DNA from: an uncultured Alphaproteobacteria bacterium
GTDB lineage: Bacteria; Pseudomonadota; Alphaproteobacteria; HIMB59; GCA-002718135
DNA: 64,000 nucleotides
NCBI GenBank assembly: GCA_902593125.1
Contig: CACJGU010000004.1
Location: 1-64,000 of the forward strand
Direction of reading: 5' to 3'
The notes beneath the pieces were generated by a model. The model did not search any database. It worked only from the letters and a program-made list of their open reading frames with translations, and was not told the DNA's origin. Made by a program: the position numbers and the translations under genes. Below, one piece after another: positions 28,577 through 38,242 of this stretch; the first letter of the stretch is position 1, and each line of letters opens with the position of its first letter.

Positions 28577-29555
28577 TCAATATTTAAGGAAAGTAACTTA
28601 TCTTAGAGTTTCAGTCACAGATAGATGTGATCTTAGATGTGTTTACTGCATGAAAGAGAAGATGCAATTTTTACCAAGGAAAGATATTTTATCTTTAGAG
28701 GAAATTGAAAGATTATGTGATAATTTTATTGAATTAGGTATCGAAAAAATAAGACTTACAGGAGGAGAGCCTCTAGTAAGAAGTGATATAATAAAATTAA
28801 TTAAAAAGTTAAATGATAAGAAGTCTTCAACAAACTTAAAAGAAATTACTCTCACTACAAATGGGACACTACTAAAAAAATATGCAAAACAATTAAGTGA
28901 GAATGGTATTGAAAGAATAAATGTTTCATTAGACACGATTAATTCAGAAAAATATAATAAAATAACGAGATTTGGAAATATTGATAAAGTATTTGATGGA
29001 ATAAATGCATCTTTAGATGAGGGAATAAAAATAAAAATCAATACTGTTGTCATCAAAGACTTTAATGATAATGAAATTGAACAATTAATTAATTGGACTG
29101 ATTCAAAAAAAATTGATTTAACGTTTATAGAAGTTATGCCAATGGAAGAAACAGATATTTCACGAAAGTATCAATTTACTTCACTTACTGATATATTTGA
29201 TAGACTTAATAGTAAATATAAATTTCAAAAAAGCTCTCACAAGACGGGAGGACCAGCAAGATTTTATACAAGTGATTTTTTATCTACAAAAATAGGATTT
29301 ATTAGTCCTTTAACAAATAATTTTTGTGCAAGTTGCAATAGAGTGAGAATATCTAGTACTGGTAAGTTGTTTATGTGTCTCGGTCAAAATGATTATGTAG
29401 ATTTTAGAGATATAATGAGAAAAGATTATAGTGATAATTATATTAAAGAAAAAATAAAATTTGCACTAAATGTTAAACCAAAAAAACATGATTTTATGGT
29501 TGGTTCAGAAATTAATCAATATATGAAAAGACATATGAATGTTACAGGAGGATAA
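28563..29555 (+). CDS. moaA: GTP 3',8-cyclase MoaA
   Basis: This radical SAM enzyme performs the first step of molybdenum cofactor synthesis from GTP. The 330-residue protein has the SAM cluster motif DRCDLRCVYC (Cys22, Cys26, Cys29) and LTGGEPLVR. The C-terminal cluster site is FCASCNRVRISSTGKLFMC. The C-terminal end is GG, needed for activity in known MoaA proteins. No other moa or moe gene is in the window apart from a CinA-type domain protein. It starts inside the DUF3553 gene and overlaps nadK by one base. Confidence 0.95.
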   Translation: MELIDQYLRKVTYLRVSVTDRCDLRCVYCMKEKMQFLPRKDILSLEEIERLCDNFIELGIEKIRLTGGEPLVRSDIIKLIKKLNDKKSSTNLKEITLTTNGTLLKKYAKQLSENGIERINVSLDTINSEKYNKITRFGNIDKVFDGINASLDEGIKIKINTVVIKDFNDNEIEQLINWTDSKKIDLTFIEVMPMEETDISRKYQFTSLTDIFDRLNSKYKFQKSSHKTGGPARFYTSDFLSTKIGFISPLTNNFCASCNRVRISSTGKLFMCLGQNDYVDFRDIMRKDYSDNYIKEKIKFALNVKPKKHDFMVGSEINQYMKRHMNVTGG

Positions 29556-30313
29556 TGAAATTTCATTTTTTATCATCTAAAAATACTGAAGCAAAAGAAG
29601 CTGAAAAAAAACTAGTTGATATGTATGGTCAGAATTCAGCTAAGGAAGCAGATTGTATAGTTCCTATAGGCGGAGATGGATTATTACTAAAATCACTTCA
29701 TAGCCTAAATAATTTAAACAAACCATTTTTTGGTATCAATTATGGCTCAATAGGTTTTTTAATGAATAATATTATTGAGAAAGATTTAAATGAAACAATT
29801 AATAATGCCAAGAAATCTTACTTTAAACCTTTAAAAATGACAGCTACCAGCATTGATAAACAGGTATTTGAAGCTTATGCGTATAATGAGGTATCACTTA
29901 TGAGACAAACTCATTTAGCATCAAAAATTAAAATTAAAATTAACGATGTTATTAAAATGGAGGAGCTGATTTGCGATGGTGTACTCGTATCAACTTCTGC
30001 GGGTAGTACAGCTTATAATTTATCAGCACATGGAAGTATATTACCTCTAGACTCAAATATTTTAGCTCTAACACCTATAAGTGCTTTTAGACCGAGAAGA
30101 TGGAGAGGTGCTTTATTGTCAGAGACAAACAAAATAGAATTTCATGTTTTAGATAATAAAGACAGATGCTCTAGTGTTACTGCCGATAACGTTGAATTTA
30201 GAAATATTGATAAGGTTAATGTTGAATCCTCAAATGATAATAAATGTTTAGTTTTATTTGATAGCAAACATTCAATAGAAGATAAAATTTTAAACGAACA
30301 ATTTAATTTTTAG
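29555..30313 (+). CDS. nadK: NAD kinase
   Basis: NadK phosphorylates NAD to NADP using ATP or polyphosphate. The 252-residue protein has IVPIGGDGLLLKSLH (GGDG motif, about residue 46), FFGINYGSIGFLMN and the DGVLVSTSAGSTAYNLSAHGSILP substrate-binding block. It is the last gene of the dksA-DUF3553-moaA-nadK run, starting in a TAATG overlap with moaA. It ends directly against the convergent VOC gene. Confidence 0.95.
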   Translation: MKFHFLSSKNTEAKEAEKKLVDMYGQNSAKEADCIVPIGGDGLLLKSLHSLNNLNKPFFGINYGSIGFLMNNIIEKDLNETINNAKKSYFKPLKMTATSIDKQVFEAYAYNEVSLMRQTHLASKIKIKINDVIKMEELICDGVLVSTSAGSTAYNLSAHGSILPLDSNILALTPISAFRPRRWRGALLSETNKIEFHVLDNKDRCSSVTADNVEFRNIDKVNVESSNDNKCLVLFDSKHSIEDKILNEQFNF

Positions 30314-30688
30314 TTATATTTTCTTGAAAGCACAAATTTTGTTTCCATCTAAGTCTCTTATGTATGCGTAATAATCCTGCCCATGTCGAGGTCCAGGAGC
30401 ACCTTCATCTTTAGCTCCAAGATTAATTCCTATTCTATAAAAATCATCTACTTCTCTTTTTGAATTAGCTTTAAATGTTATCATTATGCCATTACCAGCT
30501 GTTGCTTTCTTCTTATTGAATGGCTTAATTAAATATAGTTCAATTTTTTTAGGATTATTTATCTTTGCATAACCATAATATCTTTCATGCTTCAGGACCC
30601 TTTTTATATTTAAAGGTTTTAAAACTTTACTATAGAAGTTTTCAGATTTTTTAAGATTATTAGTACCTATTGTTATAAACGAAAACAT
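30314..30688 (-). CDS. VOC (glyoxalase/bleomycin-resistance fold) protein
   Basis: This 124-residue protein has the paired beta-alpha-beta modules of the vicinal oxygen chelate fold. It starts MFSFITIGTNNLKKSENFYSKVLKPL and ends DYYAYIRDLDGNKICAFKK. Such proteins range from glyoxalases to antibiotic-binding proteins, so no reaction can be assigned. It lies downstream of tRNA-Leu on the same strand and convergent with nadK. Confidence 0.83.
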   Translation of the reverse strand: MFSFITIGTNNLKKSENFYSKVLKPLNIKRVLKHERYYGYAKINNPKKIELYLIKPFNKKKATAGNGIMITFKANSKREVDDFYRIGINLGAKDEGAPGPRHGQDYYAYIRDLDGNKICAFKKI

Positions 30689-30733
30689 GAAATATTTTTG
30701 TAAATTAAATTTATACTTTTAAATTTTTGTATT

Positions 30734-30818
30734 TGGTAGCCTCGGCCGGACTTGAACCGGCACTCCCAAAAGGGCAAGGATTTTAAGTCCTTTGTGTCTA
30801 CCATTCCACCACGAGGCC
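30734..30818 (-). tRNA. tRNA-Leu (anticodon UAA)
   Basis: The minus strand folds into a full class II tRNA of 85 bases with an encoded CCA end. The acceptor stem is GGCCTCG with CGAGGCT (one G-U pair), and the anticodon stem is AAGGA/TCCTT around CTTAAAA. A long variable arm is present (GCCC TTTT GGG), and the T arm is GCCGG-TTCAAGT-CCGGC. The anticodon TAA reads UUA leucine codons, which dominate in AT-rich genomes. It is the only RNA gene seen in the window. Confidence 0.97.
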
Positions 30819-30833
30819 AATAATTGCTTATTA

Positions 30834-31580
30834 TCAAACTATTGAACTTTTTCCACCATTTAAATTAATCATATGTACTATATCATCAACCACTGGTTGT
30901 AATGAGATCATATCCCATGAAGATACCACTATGTTAACACCACCGGTCTTTGCTACTAAATTAAAATAAGGATAACTACCAATTGAAGAATTTTTATATT
31001 TACCTTGAATTTCTTTTAAATATATAGCTATTTTACTCTCATATAGATCAGTATTTATTGTTATAACAAGCTTAGGTTTTCCTTTTTTTATTTTTTTTAT
31101 TAGTTCTAAAAACATTATTTGCATTATTTCTGGAACACCAGGTAAAACATATACATTCTTAATCCTAAAACCAGGTGCTGCTGTCATTGGATTTAAAAGT
31201 AACTCAGATCCAATTGGCATCTTTGCCATTCTCTGTCTACTTTCATTGAATTCACCCTTAGGATAATACTTTTCTAATATATTAAATGCATCTTCGTTTA
31301 TTACATATTTCAAATTAAAAGCTTCTGATATACTTTCTGAAGTAATATCATCATGGGTTGGGCCTATTCCGCCTGTTGTAAAGACATAAGAATATTTACT
31401 GCTATAATTTATAACTCTATCTATAATAAGTTTTTTATTATCCTTAATTACAACTATCTCTTCAAGTTTTATACCTTCTTTTATTAAGTTCTTAGCAATA
31501 AAATTTGAGTTTGAATCTTGTGTTCTTCCTGATAAAATTTCATCACCAATAACAATAATGCCAGCTGTATATGAGTTCAT
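30834..31580 (-). CDS. CinA/MoaB-type molybdopterin-binding domain protein
   Basis: This 248-residue protein matches the N-terminal domain of CinA (COG1058), with AGIIVIGDEILSGRTQDSNSNFIAKNL, VFTTGGIGPTHDDITSESISEAF and MTAAPGFRIKNVYVLPGVPEIM. The C-terminal NMN deamidase domain of full CinA is absent, which is common in Alphaproteobacteria. Proteins of this type may hydrolyse ADP-ribose or bind molybdopterin-like ligands; the role here is not certain. It is divergent from map and lies just before tRNA-Leu. Confidence 0.85.
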   Translation of the reverse strand: MNSYTAGIIVIGDEILSGRTQDSNSNFIAKNLIKEGIKLEEIVVIKDNKKLIIDRVINYSSKYSYVFTTGGIGPTHDDITSESISEAFNLKYVINEDAFNILEKYYPKGEFNESRQRMAKMPIGSELLLNPMTAAPGFRIKNVYVLPGVPEIMQIMFLELIKKIKKGKPKLVITINTDLYESKIAIYLKEIQGKYKNSSIGSYPYFNLVAKTGGVNIVVSSWDMISLQPVVDDIVHMINLNGGKSSIV

Positions 31581-31639
31581 AAGTTTAATTGATATTTTGT
31601 ATATATTATTTATTAGTTAAGAATAATTATTTTTTTTAA

Positions 31640-32434
31640 ATGAGACATAACAATATTCCAATCTACTCAAAAAAAGATTTTGAAAGTATGAGACAAGCTG
31701 GTTCTTTAGCAGCTGATGTTTTGGACTCACTATATGAAAATATATGCCCAGGAATAAGTACATTAGAAATTAATGATATATGTCATGAAATTATTATTAA
31801 AAATAATGCAATTCCAGCACCTCTAAATTATAAGGGTTTCCCAAAATCAGTTTGTACTTCTGTTAATCATGTTGTTTGTCATGGTATTCCCTCGGAAAGA
31901 AAAATATTAGAAGAAGGAGATATGGTAAATGTAGATGTAACCGTTATTTTAAATGGTTGGTATGGAGATAGCTCAAGGATGTTTGTAGCAGGACAAACGA
32001 ACAAAAAAAATTATAATTTTTTAAAATTAACATATGATTCTCTTCTTGCAGGAATTGAAGAGGCTAAGCCAGGTAATCATATTGGAGATATAGGAAATAA
32101 AATTCAAAAGCTTGCTGAAAGCAATGGATACTCAGTAGTTAGAGATTTTTGTGGGCATGGTATTGGTAAAGATTTTCATACACCACCAAGTGTTTTACAT
32201 TTTGGAGAGCCTGGAGAGGGACCAAGACTTGAGCCAGGGATGTTTATAACAATTGAACCAATGATAAACATTGGAGGTTGGCAAACCAAAATTCTAAATG
32301 ATGGATGGACGGCAGTAACTAAAGACAAATCTTTATCCGCTCAATTTGAACACACTATTGGGATAACTGAAGATGGAAATGAAATATTTACTCTATCTAA
32401 AAATAATACAGCTTTTCCTATAAAGGATGTATAA
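31640..32434 (+). CDS. map: Methionine aminopeptidase, type I
   Basis: This enzyme removes the initiator methionine from new proteins. The 264-residue sequence has the dinuclear metal site spread over VNVDVTVILNGWYGDSSRMF (two aspartates), GHGIGKDFHTPP (histidine), ITIEPMINIGG (glutamate) and AQFEHTIGITEDG (glutamate). The substrate-side histidine lies in CTSVNHVVCHGIP. No N-terminal zinc-finger extension is present. It precedes purB by eight bases. Confidence 0.96.
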   Translation: MRHNNIPIYSKKDFESMRQAGSLAADVLDSLYENICPGISTLEINDICHEIIIKNNAIPAPLNYKGFPKSVCTSVNHVVCHGIPSERKILEEGDMVNVDVTVILNGWYGDSSRMFVAGQTNKKNYNFLKLTYDSLLAGIEEAKPGNHIGDIGNKIQKLAESNGYSVVRDFCGHGIGKDFHTPPSVLHFGEPGEGPRLEPGMFITIEPMINIGGWQTKILNDGWTAVTKDKSLSAQFEHTIGITEDGNEIFTLSKNNTAFPIKDV

Positions 32435-32442
32435 GAAGTAAA

Positions 32443-33735
32443 ATGATACCACGTTATAACAGACCAGATATTGAAAAAATTTGGTCTATAGAAAATAAAT
32501 TTAAAATATGGACAGAAATTGAATGTTTAATTGCTGAAAAGCAGGCTTTAATAGGAACAATTCCAAAAAAAGCAGCAAAAGATATTAGAAAAAAAGCTAA
32601 ATTTAACGTAAGAGAAATTGAAAAAATTGAAAAAGAAACCAAGCATGATGTTGTTGCTTATATAAACAATGTAAGTAAATACATTGGAGATTCCTCAAAA
32701 TATTTTCATTATGGTGTTACGTCTAGCGACATAATTGACACATCCTTTTCATTACAATTAAAACAAACTGCTGAAGTAATTAGAAAAAATTTATATGAGT
32801 GTATTAAAAATTTAAAAATCAAATCTAAAAAATATAAAAATACTATTATGATTGGAAGAAGTCATGGCATACACGCTGAGCCGATTACATTTGGATTGAA
32901 ACTATCATCATTTTATTTTGAATTTAAAAGAAGTTTAGATAGATTAGATAAGGCAATCAATGAGATTTCTGTTTGTGCTATATCAGGTCCAGTTGGAACT
33001 TTTAATTCTATAGATCCAAGAGTGCAAGATTATGTAGCAAAAAAACTTAAATTAAATTCTGAAGATATTTCAACTCAAGTTATACCTAGGGACAGACATG
33101 CTTATTTTTTTAGTATATTAGGAATTTTAGCTTCTTCAATAGAACGATTTTCAGTTGAAATTAGAAATCTTCAAAAAACTGAGGTTTTAGAAGTAGAGGA
33201 AAGTTTTTCAACTAATCAAAAAGGTTCATCAGCAATGCCTCACAAAAGAAATCCCGTATTGAGTGAAAATTTAACTGGAATTTCAAGATATATAAGAAGT
33301 GCAGTAATTCCTTCATTTGAAAATATTGTTTTGTGGCATGAGAGAGATATTAGTCATTCAAGTGTGGAGAGAATTATGGCTCCAGAAATCACAATTGCTA
33401 CTGATTTTGCTTTAGTAAGATTAAATGGGATTATTAAAAATCTTAAGGTTTATCCAAAAAATATGGAAAAGAATCTAAATATGCTTGGGGGTTTACATAA
33501 CACACATAACATTATGCTAAAGTTAATAGAAAAAGGATTAAGTAGACAACTTGCTTATAAAATTGTTCAAGAAAGTGCTATGGAAACATGGAACAATAAG
33601 AGGGAATTTGCTGAAGTTCTCCTTAAAAACAAGCAATTAAACAAAATAATTAAAAATAAAGATATTGAAAAGATAATTAATAGTTGCAACAATCTTAAAA
33701 ATATTGATTGGATTTTCAAAAATAAAATTAAATAG
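32443..33735 (+). CDS. purB: Adenylosuccinate lyase
   Basis: PurB catalyses two fumarate-releasing steps: SAICAR to AICAR in IMP synthesis and adenylosuccinate to AMP. The 430-residue protein starts MIPRYNRPDIEKIWSIENKFKIWTEIE. It has HYGVTSSDIIDTSFSLQLKQT, GRSHGIHAEP (catalytic histidine) and the fumarase-superfamily signature GSSAMPHKRNPVLSEN. It is a normal-length member of the short (about 430) PurB group. It follows map closely. Confidence 0.96.
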   Translation: MIPRYNRPDIEKIWSIENKFKIWTEIECLIAEKQALIGTIPKKAAKDIRKKAKFNVREIEKIEKETKHDVVAYINNVSKYIGDSSKYFHYGVTSSDIIDTSFSLQLKQTAEVIRKNLYECIKNLKIKSKKYKNTIMIGRSHGIHAEPITFGLKLSSFYFEFKRSLDRLDKAINEISVCAISGPVGTFNSIDPRVQDYVAKKLKLNSEDISTQVIPRDRHAYFFSILGILASSIERFSVEIRNLQKTEVLEVEESFSTNQKGSSAMPHKRNPVLSENLTGISRYIRSAVIPSFENIVLWHERDISHSSVERIMAPEITIATDFALVRLNGIIKNLKVYPKNMEKNLNMLGGLHNTHNIMLKLIEKGLSRQLAYKIVQESAMETWNNKREFAEVLLKNKQLNKIIKNKDIEKIINSCNNLKNIDWIFKNKIK

Positions 33736-33772
33736 TCTTTATTTTTTTAAATAACTAAATTATTAGATATAT

Positions 33773-34003
33773 ATGCCTATGTCAGAAGAAAAAATAAAAA
33801 AGTTTATTGCAGATGCAATTCCAGACTCAACAGTTATAATCGAAGATCTTAAAGGAGATGGAGATCACTACAGTGCTACTATTAGATCAAAATCTTTTGC
33901 TGGAAAAAGTAGAGTAGAACAACATAAGATGGTATATGATGCATTTAAAGGCAAAATGGGTAGTGAACTTCACGCACTTAAACTTAAAACAATACCGGAG
34001 TAA
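33773..34003 (+). CDS. BolA/IbaG family protein
   Basis: BolA-type proteins pair with monothiol glutaredoxins to handle iron-sulfur clusters and iron signalling. This 76-residue protein has the fold's core DGDHYSATIRSKSFAGKSRVEQHKMVYDAFKGKMGSELHALKLKT, with a conserved histidine (SRVEQHKMVY) and the C-terminal HALKL histidine. It is followed three bases later by the CGFS glutaredoxin gene, the usual functional partner. Confidence 0.93.
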   Translation: MPMSEEKIKKFIADAIPDSTVIIEDLKGDGDHYSATIRSKSFAGKSRVEQHKMVYDAFKGKMGSELHALKLKTIPE

Positions 34004-34006
34004 AAA

Positions 34007-34348
34007 ATGAATAATACAGACCATGTCTCACAAAATATAGAAAACGAAATAAATTCAAATGAAGTAGTTCTTTTTATGAAGGGCACACCTGTTTTTCCAC
34101 AATGTGGTTTTTCAGCAAGAGTTGTAGATATTTTGACAAAGGTTGGAGTAAAATTTGGAAGTGTAAATGTATTGGAAAGTGATGAAATGAGAGAAGGTAT
34201 AAAAAAATTCTCAAATTGGCCTACAATTCCACAACTCTATGTAAAAAAAGAATTCATTGGTGGATGTGATATAGTTACTGAAATGTTTGAAAGTGGAGAA
34301 TTACTAGAATTATTCAATACTAATGGAATAGAAGTAAATCCTTCCTGA
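34007..34348 (+). CDS. grxD: Monothiol glutaredoxin, Grx4 family
   Basis: CGFS glutaredoxins bind and transfer [2Fe-2S] clusters. The 113-residue protein has VLFMKGTPVFPQCGFSARVVDIL with the active-site Cys33. WPTIPQLYVKKEFIGGCDIV completes the glutathione-binding side. A GGAG sequence lies seven bases before the ATG. The tight coupling to the BolA gene suggests they act as a complex. Confidence 0.96.
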   Translation: MNNTDHVSQNIENEINSNEVVLFMKGTPVFPQCGFSARVVDILTKVGVKFGSVNVLESDEMREGIKKFSNWPTIPQLYVKKEFIGGCDIVTEMFESGELLELFNTNGIEVNPS

Positions 34349-34349
34349 G

Positions 34350-35249
34350 TTGGTTATAAATAGCTTTTACAAAGGTATATTATTTACTTGCATTGCTTCA
34401 ATTTTTTGGGGCTTGCCTCAGCCACTATTTTTTAATGAACTGAATCATATTAATTTTCTAGAAGTAGTACTTCATAGAGGATTTTGGTCTTTTTTATTTT
34501 TGTTCTTAATACTGCTTTCGATCTCAAAAATTATTGACTTTGTTAATATCTTTAAATCACCTAAAAAAATATTTGTTTTAAGTATTACTGCAAGTTTAAT
34601 TGCATCAAATTGGGGAGGGTTTATTTATGCTGTGAGTGAAGAGAGGGTTCAAGATGCCTCAATGGGATATTTCATAACCCCAATGATAAGCATTATTCTA
34701 GGATATATTTTTTTAAATGAAAAAATAAGTTTATTGAAGCTATTTTCTGTATTGCTTATGACTTTTGCAATCATTTTTTTATTTTTTAATATGAGTGAAA
34801 TTCCATTCTTAGTAATTTTAATTGGCACTACCTGGGCAATATACGGCCTATTAAGAAAACAAATTAATGTAAGTCCATCAATTGGTTTACTTTATGAATC
34901 TTTTATAATTACTTTAATATCTTTACCTTATTTAATTTATATTTATAAAATAGGAGAAAGTAGTTTTTTTACCGTTAATACCAAAACTACAATTTTTTTA
35001 ATTCTTACTGGCCTTGTAACTATATTTCCATTATTTTTTTTTAATTTAGGGTTAAAATATATTCAATTGGGTCTTGCAGGTGTTTTATTTTATTTGGCGC
35101 CTTCTTTTCACTTTTTGACTTCTGTATTTATATTAGGAGAAGATATCTTTTTTGCTAAACTTATATCCTTTATTATAATATGGATAGGTATTGTATTATA
35201 TATATTTGATACTGTGAGAAATCAGTCTAACGAGAATAATATTCGATAA
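34350..35249 (+). CDS. EamA-family transporter, RarD type
   Basis: This 299-residue inner-membrane protein has about ten transmembrane helices in two EamA repeats. Its start, [37 protein letters not shown], follows the RarD pattern. Substrates of RarD proteins are unproven. The start codon is TTG, one base after the grxD stop, so translation is probably coupled. The 3' end overlaps rpsD convergently by 23 bases. Confidence 0.85.
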   Translation: MVINSFYKGILFTCIASIFWGLPQPLFFNELNHINFLEVVLHRGFWSFLFLFLILLSISKIIDFVNIFKSPKKIFVLSITASLIASNWGGFIYAVSEERVQDASMGYFITPMISIILGYIFLNEKISLLKLFSVLLMTFAIIFLFFNMSEIPFLVILIGTTWAIYGLLRKQINVSPSIGLLYESFIITLISLPYLIYIYKIGESSFFTVNTKTTIFLILTGLVTIFPLFFFNLGLKYIQLGLAGVLFYLAPSFHFLTSVFILGEDIFFAKLISFIIIWIGIVLYIFDTVRNQSNENNIR

Positions 35250-35847
35250 CTAAATTTGGTTCCATAGTTACTGGATAAGGCACATCATGTATTAATGGTG
35301 CTCTTAAAAATCGACCTTTTAATTCTTTTACATCAACTTCAAGATATTCTGGGATTTCTCTTTCTTGTGAACTAATTGACTCAACTATTAGATTAATTTC
35401 CTTGCTTTTGTCTTTAATTGAAATCTCATCACCATCACTAACGCTAAATGAAGGAATGTTAACTCTTTTACCATTTACTTTTACATGCCCATGATTAACC
35501 AATTGTCTTGCAGCAAAAATTGTAGGTACAAACTTCATTCTATAAACAGTTGCATCTAGTCTTCTTTCTAAAAGTTCGATAAGTATTTGGCTTGTGTCCC
35601 CTTTTGTATTAGATGCTTTTTTAAAGATATTCCTAAACTGTCTCTCCGTTAAATCACCATAATAGAATTTTAATTTTTGCTTTGCAAAAAGCTGATTACC
35701 ATAGTCAGAAAGTTTTTTTCTTTGACCTTGAACACCGTGCTGTCCAGGTTTTGAATTTCTTCTATTGAAAGGACTTTTTGGCCTCCCCCAAAGATTAACA
35801 CCTAATCTTCTATCAATTTTGTATTTAGTATTGTGTCTTTTTGTCAT
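35227..35847 (-). CDS. rpsD: 30S ribosomal protein S4
   Basis: S4 nucleates 30S assembly by binding the 5' domain of 16S rRNA. The 206-residue protein starts [38 protein letters not shown]. The S4 RNA-binding domain [40 protein letters not shown] lies at about 90-150. As in most Alphaproteobacteria it stands apart from the main ribosomal operons. The 3' end overlaps the rarD-type gene. Confidence 0.97.
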   Translation of the reverse strand: MTKRHNTKYKIDRRLGVNLWGRPKSPFNRRNSKPGQHGVQGQRKKLSDYGNQLFAKQKLKFYYGDLTERQFRNIFKKASNTKGDTSQILIELLERRLDATVYRMKFVPTIFAARQLVNHGHVKVNGKRVNIPSFSVSDGDEISIKDKSKEINLIVESISSQEREIPEYLEVDVKELKGRFLRAPLIHDVPYPVTMEPNLVIEYYSR

Positions 35848-35910
35848 TAATATGTGGCGTATATAGTGATTTACAAAATTATGTCAAATTTAATATATTC
35901 ATTTTTTGGC

Positions 35911-36621
35911 TTATTTAGTAAGTTTTTTAGTTATGCCCCATAAAGTTTGTAATTCTTTCTTTGTAAGAGGTGATTTAGTAAAAATAGCATAAATATTATT
36001 CTTCATACTCGTTTTTTTTTCTTTTGGTGTGAAAAAGCCTCTATTTTCAAGATTTAAAAATAAATAATCAAAGTACTTTGATAATTGAGATTTATTAATG
36101 TAGGTTAAATTGCTTTTTAAATTTGTATTATTCTTAAGATTATTTAATTCAAATATTTTATAACATAAAATACTAACAGCATGAGAAAGATTTAATGAGT
36201 TATTTTGATTATTTGTGTTTATTGAAAAAATAATATCAGCTAAATTTAAATCTTCATTTGATAGTCCAGAATTTTCTGGACCAAATAAAATAGCTGATTT
36301 TTTATAAGAATTAATTTTGTTTTTTAAATATTTAAAATCAGTTGTAGATTTTTTTTCTAAGTATCTTTTTCTATTTGTCGTAGCTATAACATACGTAAAA
36401 TTTGAGATAGCATCTTCTAAACTAGAAAATACCTTTATATTTTTAATAATCGAATTTGCCTTTTTAGCTGCATTAATTGTTTTATTATTTAACCAGTTTT
36501 CTCTAGGAGAAACTACGATTAAATCATTAAGTCCAAAATTATTCATGGCTCTAGCGACCATACCAATATTTTCTGGAAGTTGAGGTCTGACTAAAATTAT
36601 ACTTGGATATTTAATAGTCAA
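35911..36621 (-). CDS. trmJ: tRNA (cytidine/uridine-2'-O-) methyltransferase TrmJ
   Basis: TrmJ methylates the ribose at position 32 of certain tRNAs. The 236-residue protein has the SPOUT knot motifs ILVRPQLPENIGMVARAMNNFGL, ILFGPENSGLSNEDL and NSLNLSHAVSILCYKIFEL. A C-terminal helical part follows, typical of TrmJ rather than TrmL. The start is TTG inside a TTGA overlap with the cimA stop, so it is translationally coupled to cimA. Confidence 0.9.
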   Translation of the reverse strand: MTIKYPSIILVRPQLPENIGMVARAMNNFGLNDLIVVSPRENWLNNKTINAAKKANSIIKNIKVFSSLEDAISNFTYVIATTNRKRYLEKKSTTDFKYLKNKINSYKKSAILFGPENSGLSNEDLNLADIIFSINTNNQNNSLNLSHAVSILCYKIFELNNLKNNTNLKSNLTYINKSQLSKYFDYLFLNLENRGFFTPKEKKTSMKNNIYAIFTKSPLTKKELQTLWGITKKLTK

Positions 36622-38204
36622 TTTTTATTCTTTAGATCACTAAGTAACTTAAAAGTAATACTATCAAAAATAGCGCTATATGATGCATCAATAATATTAG
36701 GGGATACGCCAATGGTAGTCCAATGTTTATTAGTGGAATCAGAGGATTCAATTAAAACTCTAGTAATTGCCCCTGTACCTTTATCTGAAGATAATATCAT
36801 TACTTTATAGTCTGTTAATTTTAAATCTTTAAGTGTTGGAAAGAAATCAATAAGGGCTTTTCTTAATGCACTATCAATAGCATTTACTGGACCGTTTCCT
36901 GTACCAACTGTCATCATATTTGAGTCACTAACTCTTAGAAATACTGTAGCCTCTGCTTCTGTAACAATTTCGCCTTTGGCATTCCATCTTCTTTCATCTG
37001 TAACTCTAAATTTTTCTAAATTATAGAAATCTTCAAAATGACCAAGATGACGTCTTACCAATAATTCAAAACTTGCTAAAGCAGTATCAAAAGAATATCC
37101 CTCAGATTCTTTTTCTTTGATTATTTCTAGAATATTATTAATTTCATTATTAGGAATATCAATATTAATTTTTTTTAATTGATTTAATATATTTGATCTT
37201 CCAGCTTGGTTAGAGATAACGACGTTTCTAGAATTTCCAACTGTTTCCGGATCAATATGTTCATAAGTTGAAGAATTTTTTTCTATTGCGGATGCATGCA
37301 ACCCGCCTTTATGTGAAAATGCATGGTCACCAACATAAGGTGCATTTTTAGGTGACGGCATATTCAAGATATCATTTAAAGATCTAGAAATATGTATTAA
37401 GTTTTTTAATTTATCTTTTGCTATATTGGTCTTATATTTTGTTTTTAAAACTAGTGTTGGAATTAGTGAAATTAAATTGGTATTTCCACATCTTTCTCCT
37501 AAACCATTTATAGTCCCCTGAATTTGTCTTGCACCAGCATTAATAGCAGCTAAAGCATTAGCAACAGCATTGTCTGTGTCATTGTGAGCATGTATACCAA
37601 CATTTTGACCTGGTATAACTTTTACTACTTCTGAAACAATATTATAAATTTCATCTGGAAGGGTTCCTCCATTTGTATCACAAAGAACAATCCATCTTGC
37701 GCCAGCTTCATACGCAGCTTTAATACAACTAATTGCAAACTCATTATTTTCTTTAAAACCATCAAAAAAATGTTCTGCATCAAAAATTGGCTCTTTGTTT
37801 TTATTTTTTATTAAGTCAATACTATCACTTATCATTTTTAAATTTTCATCTTCAGATATTTCTAAAGCATTTTTTACATGAAATGATGATGATTTACCGA
37901 CGATACAAACACAACTTGCGCTTGAATTGATAAGTGCATTTAATCCTGGATCATTATCAGCACTTCTACCTGGTCTTCTTGTCATACCAAAGGCAGTCAA
38001 TTTGCTATTTAAAAATTTGTTATTTCTTGAAAAAAAATCATTATCAGTCGGATTTGCTCCTGGCCATCCACCTTCAATATAGTCTATTCCTAAATCATCA
38101 AGATGTTGAGAAATGATCATTTTATCACTTACAGAGAAGTTCACTCCTGTAGTTTGCTGCCCATCTCTTAGCGTGGTATCAAATAGATATACTTTGTCTT
38201 CCAT
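36618..38204 (-). CDS. cimA: Citramalate synthase
   Basis: CimA condenses pyruvate and acetyl-CoA to (R)-citramalate, the entry to threonine-independent isoleucine synthesis. The 528-residue protein has the DRE-TIM metallolyase site LFDTTLRDGQQTTGVNFS. GWPGANPTDNDFF follows, typical of TIGR00977 citramalate synthases rather than LeuA, along with GIHAHNDTDNAVANALAAINAGA. The C-terminal LeuA-type regulatory domain (about 400-520) is complete, so isoleucine feedback is likely. It precedes trmJ and follows gltX after 38 bases. Confidence 0.93.
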   Translation of the reverse strand: MEDKVYLFDTTLRDGQQTTGVNFSVSDKMIISQHLDDLGIDYIEGGWPGANPTDNDFFSRNNKFLNSKLTAFGMTRRPGRSADNDPGLNALINSSASCVCIVGKSSSFHVKNALEISEDENLKMISDSIDLIKNKNKEPIFDAEHFFDGFKENNEFAISCIKAAYEAGARWIVLCDTNGGTLPDEIYNIVSEVVKVIPGQNVGIHAHNDTDNAVANALAAINAGARQIQGTINGLGERCGNTNLISLIPTLVLKTKYKTNIAKDKLKNLIHISRSLNDILNMPSPKNAPYVGDHAFSHKGGLHASAIEKNSSTYEHIDPETVGNSRNVVISNQAGRSNILNQLKKINIDIPNNEINNILEIIKEKESEGYSFDTALASFELLVRRHLGHFEDFYNLEKFRVTDERRWNAKGEIVTEAEATVFLRVSDSNMMTVGTGNGPVNAIDSALRKALIDFFPTLKDLKLTDYKVMILSSDKGTGAITRVLIESSDSTNKHWTTIGVSPNIIDASYSAIFDSITFKLLSDLKNKN

Positions 38205-38242
38205 AATTGTTAGAACGCTAATAGAGTATAAATTAAAATTTA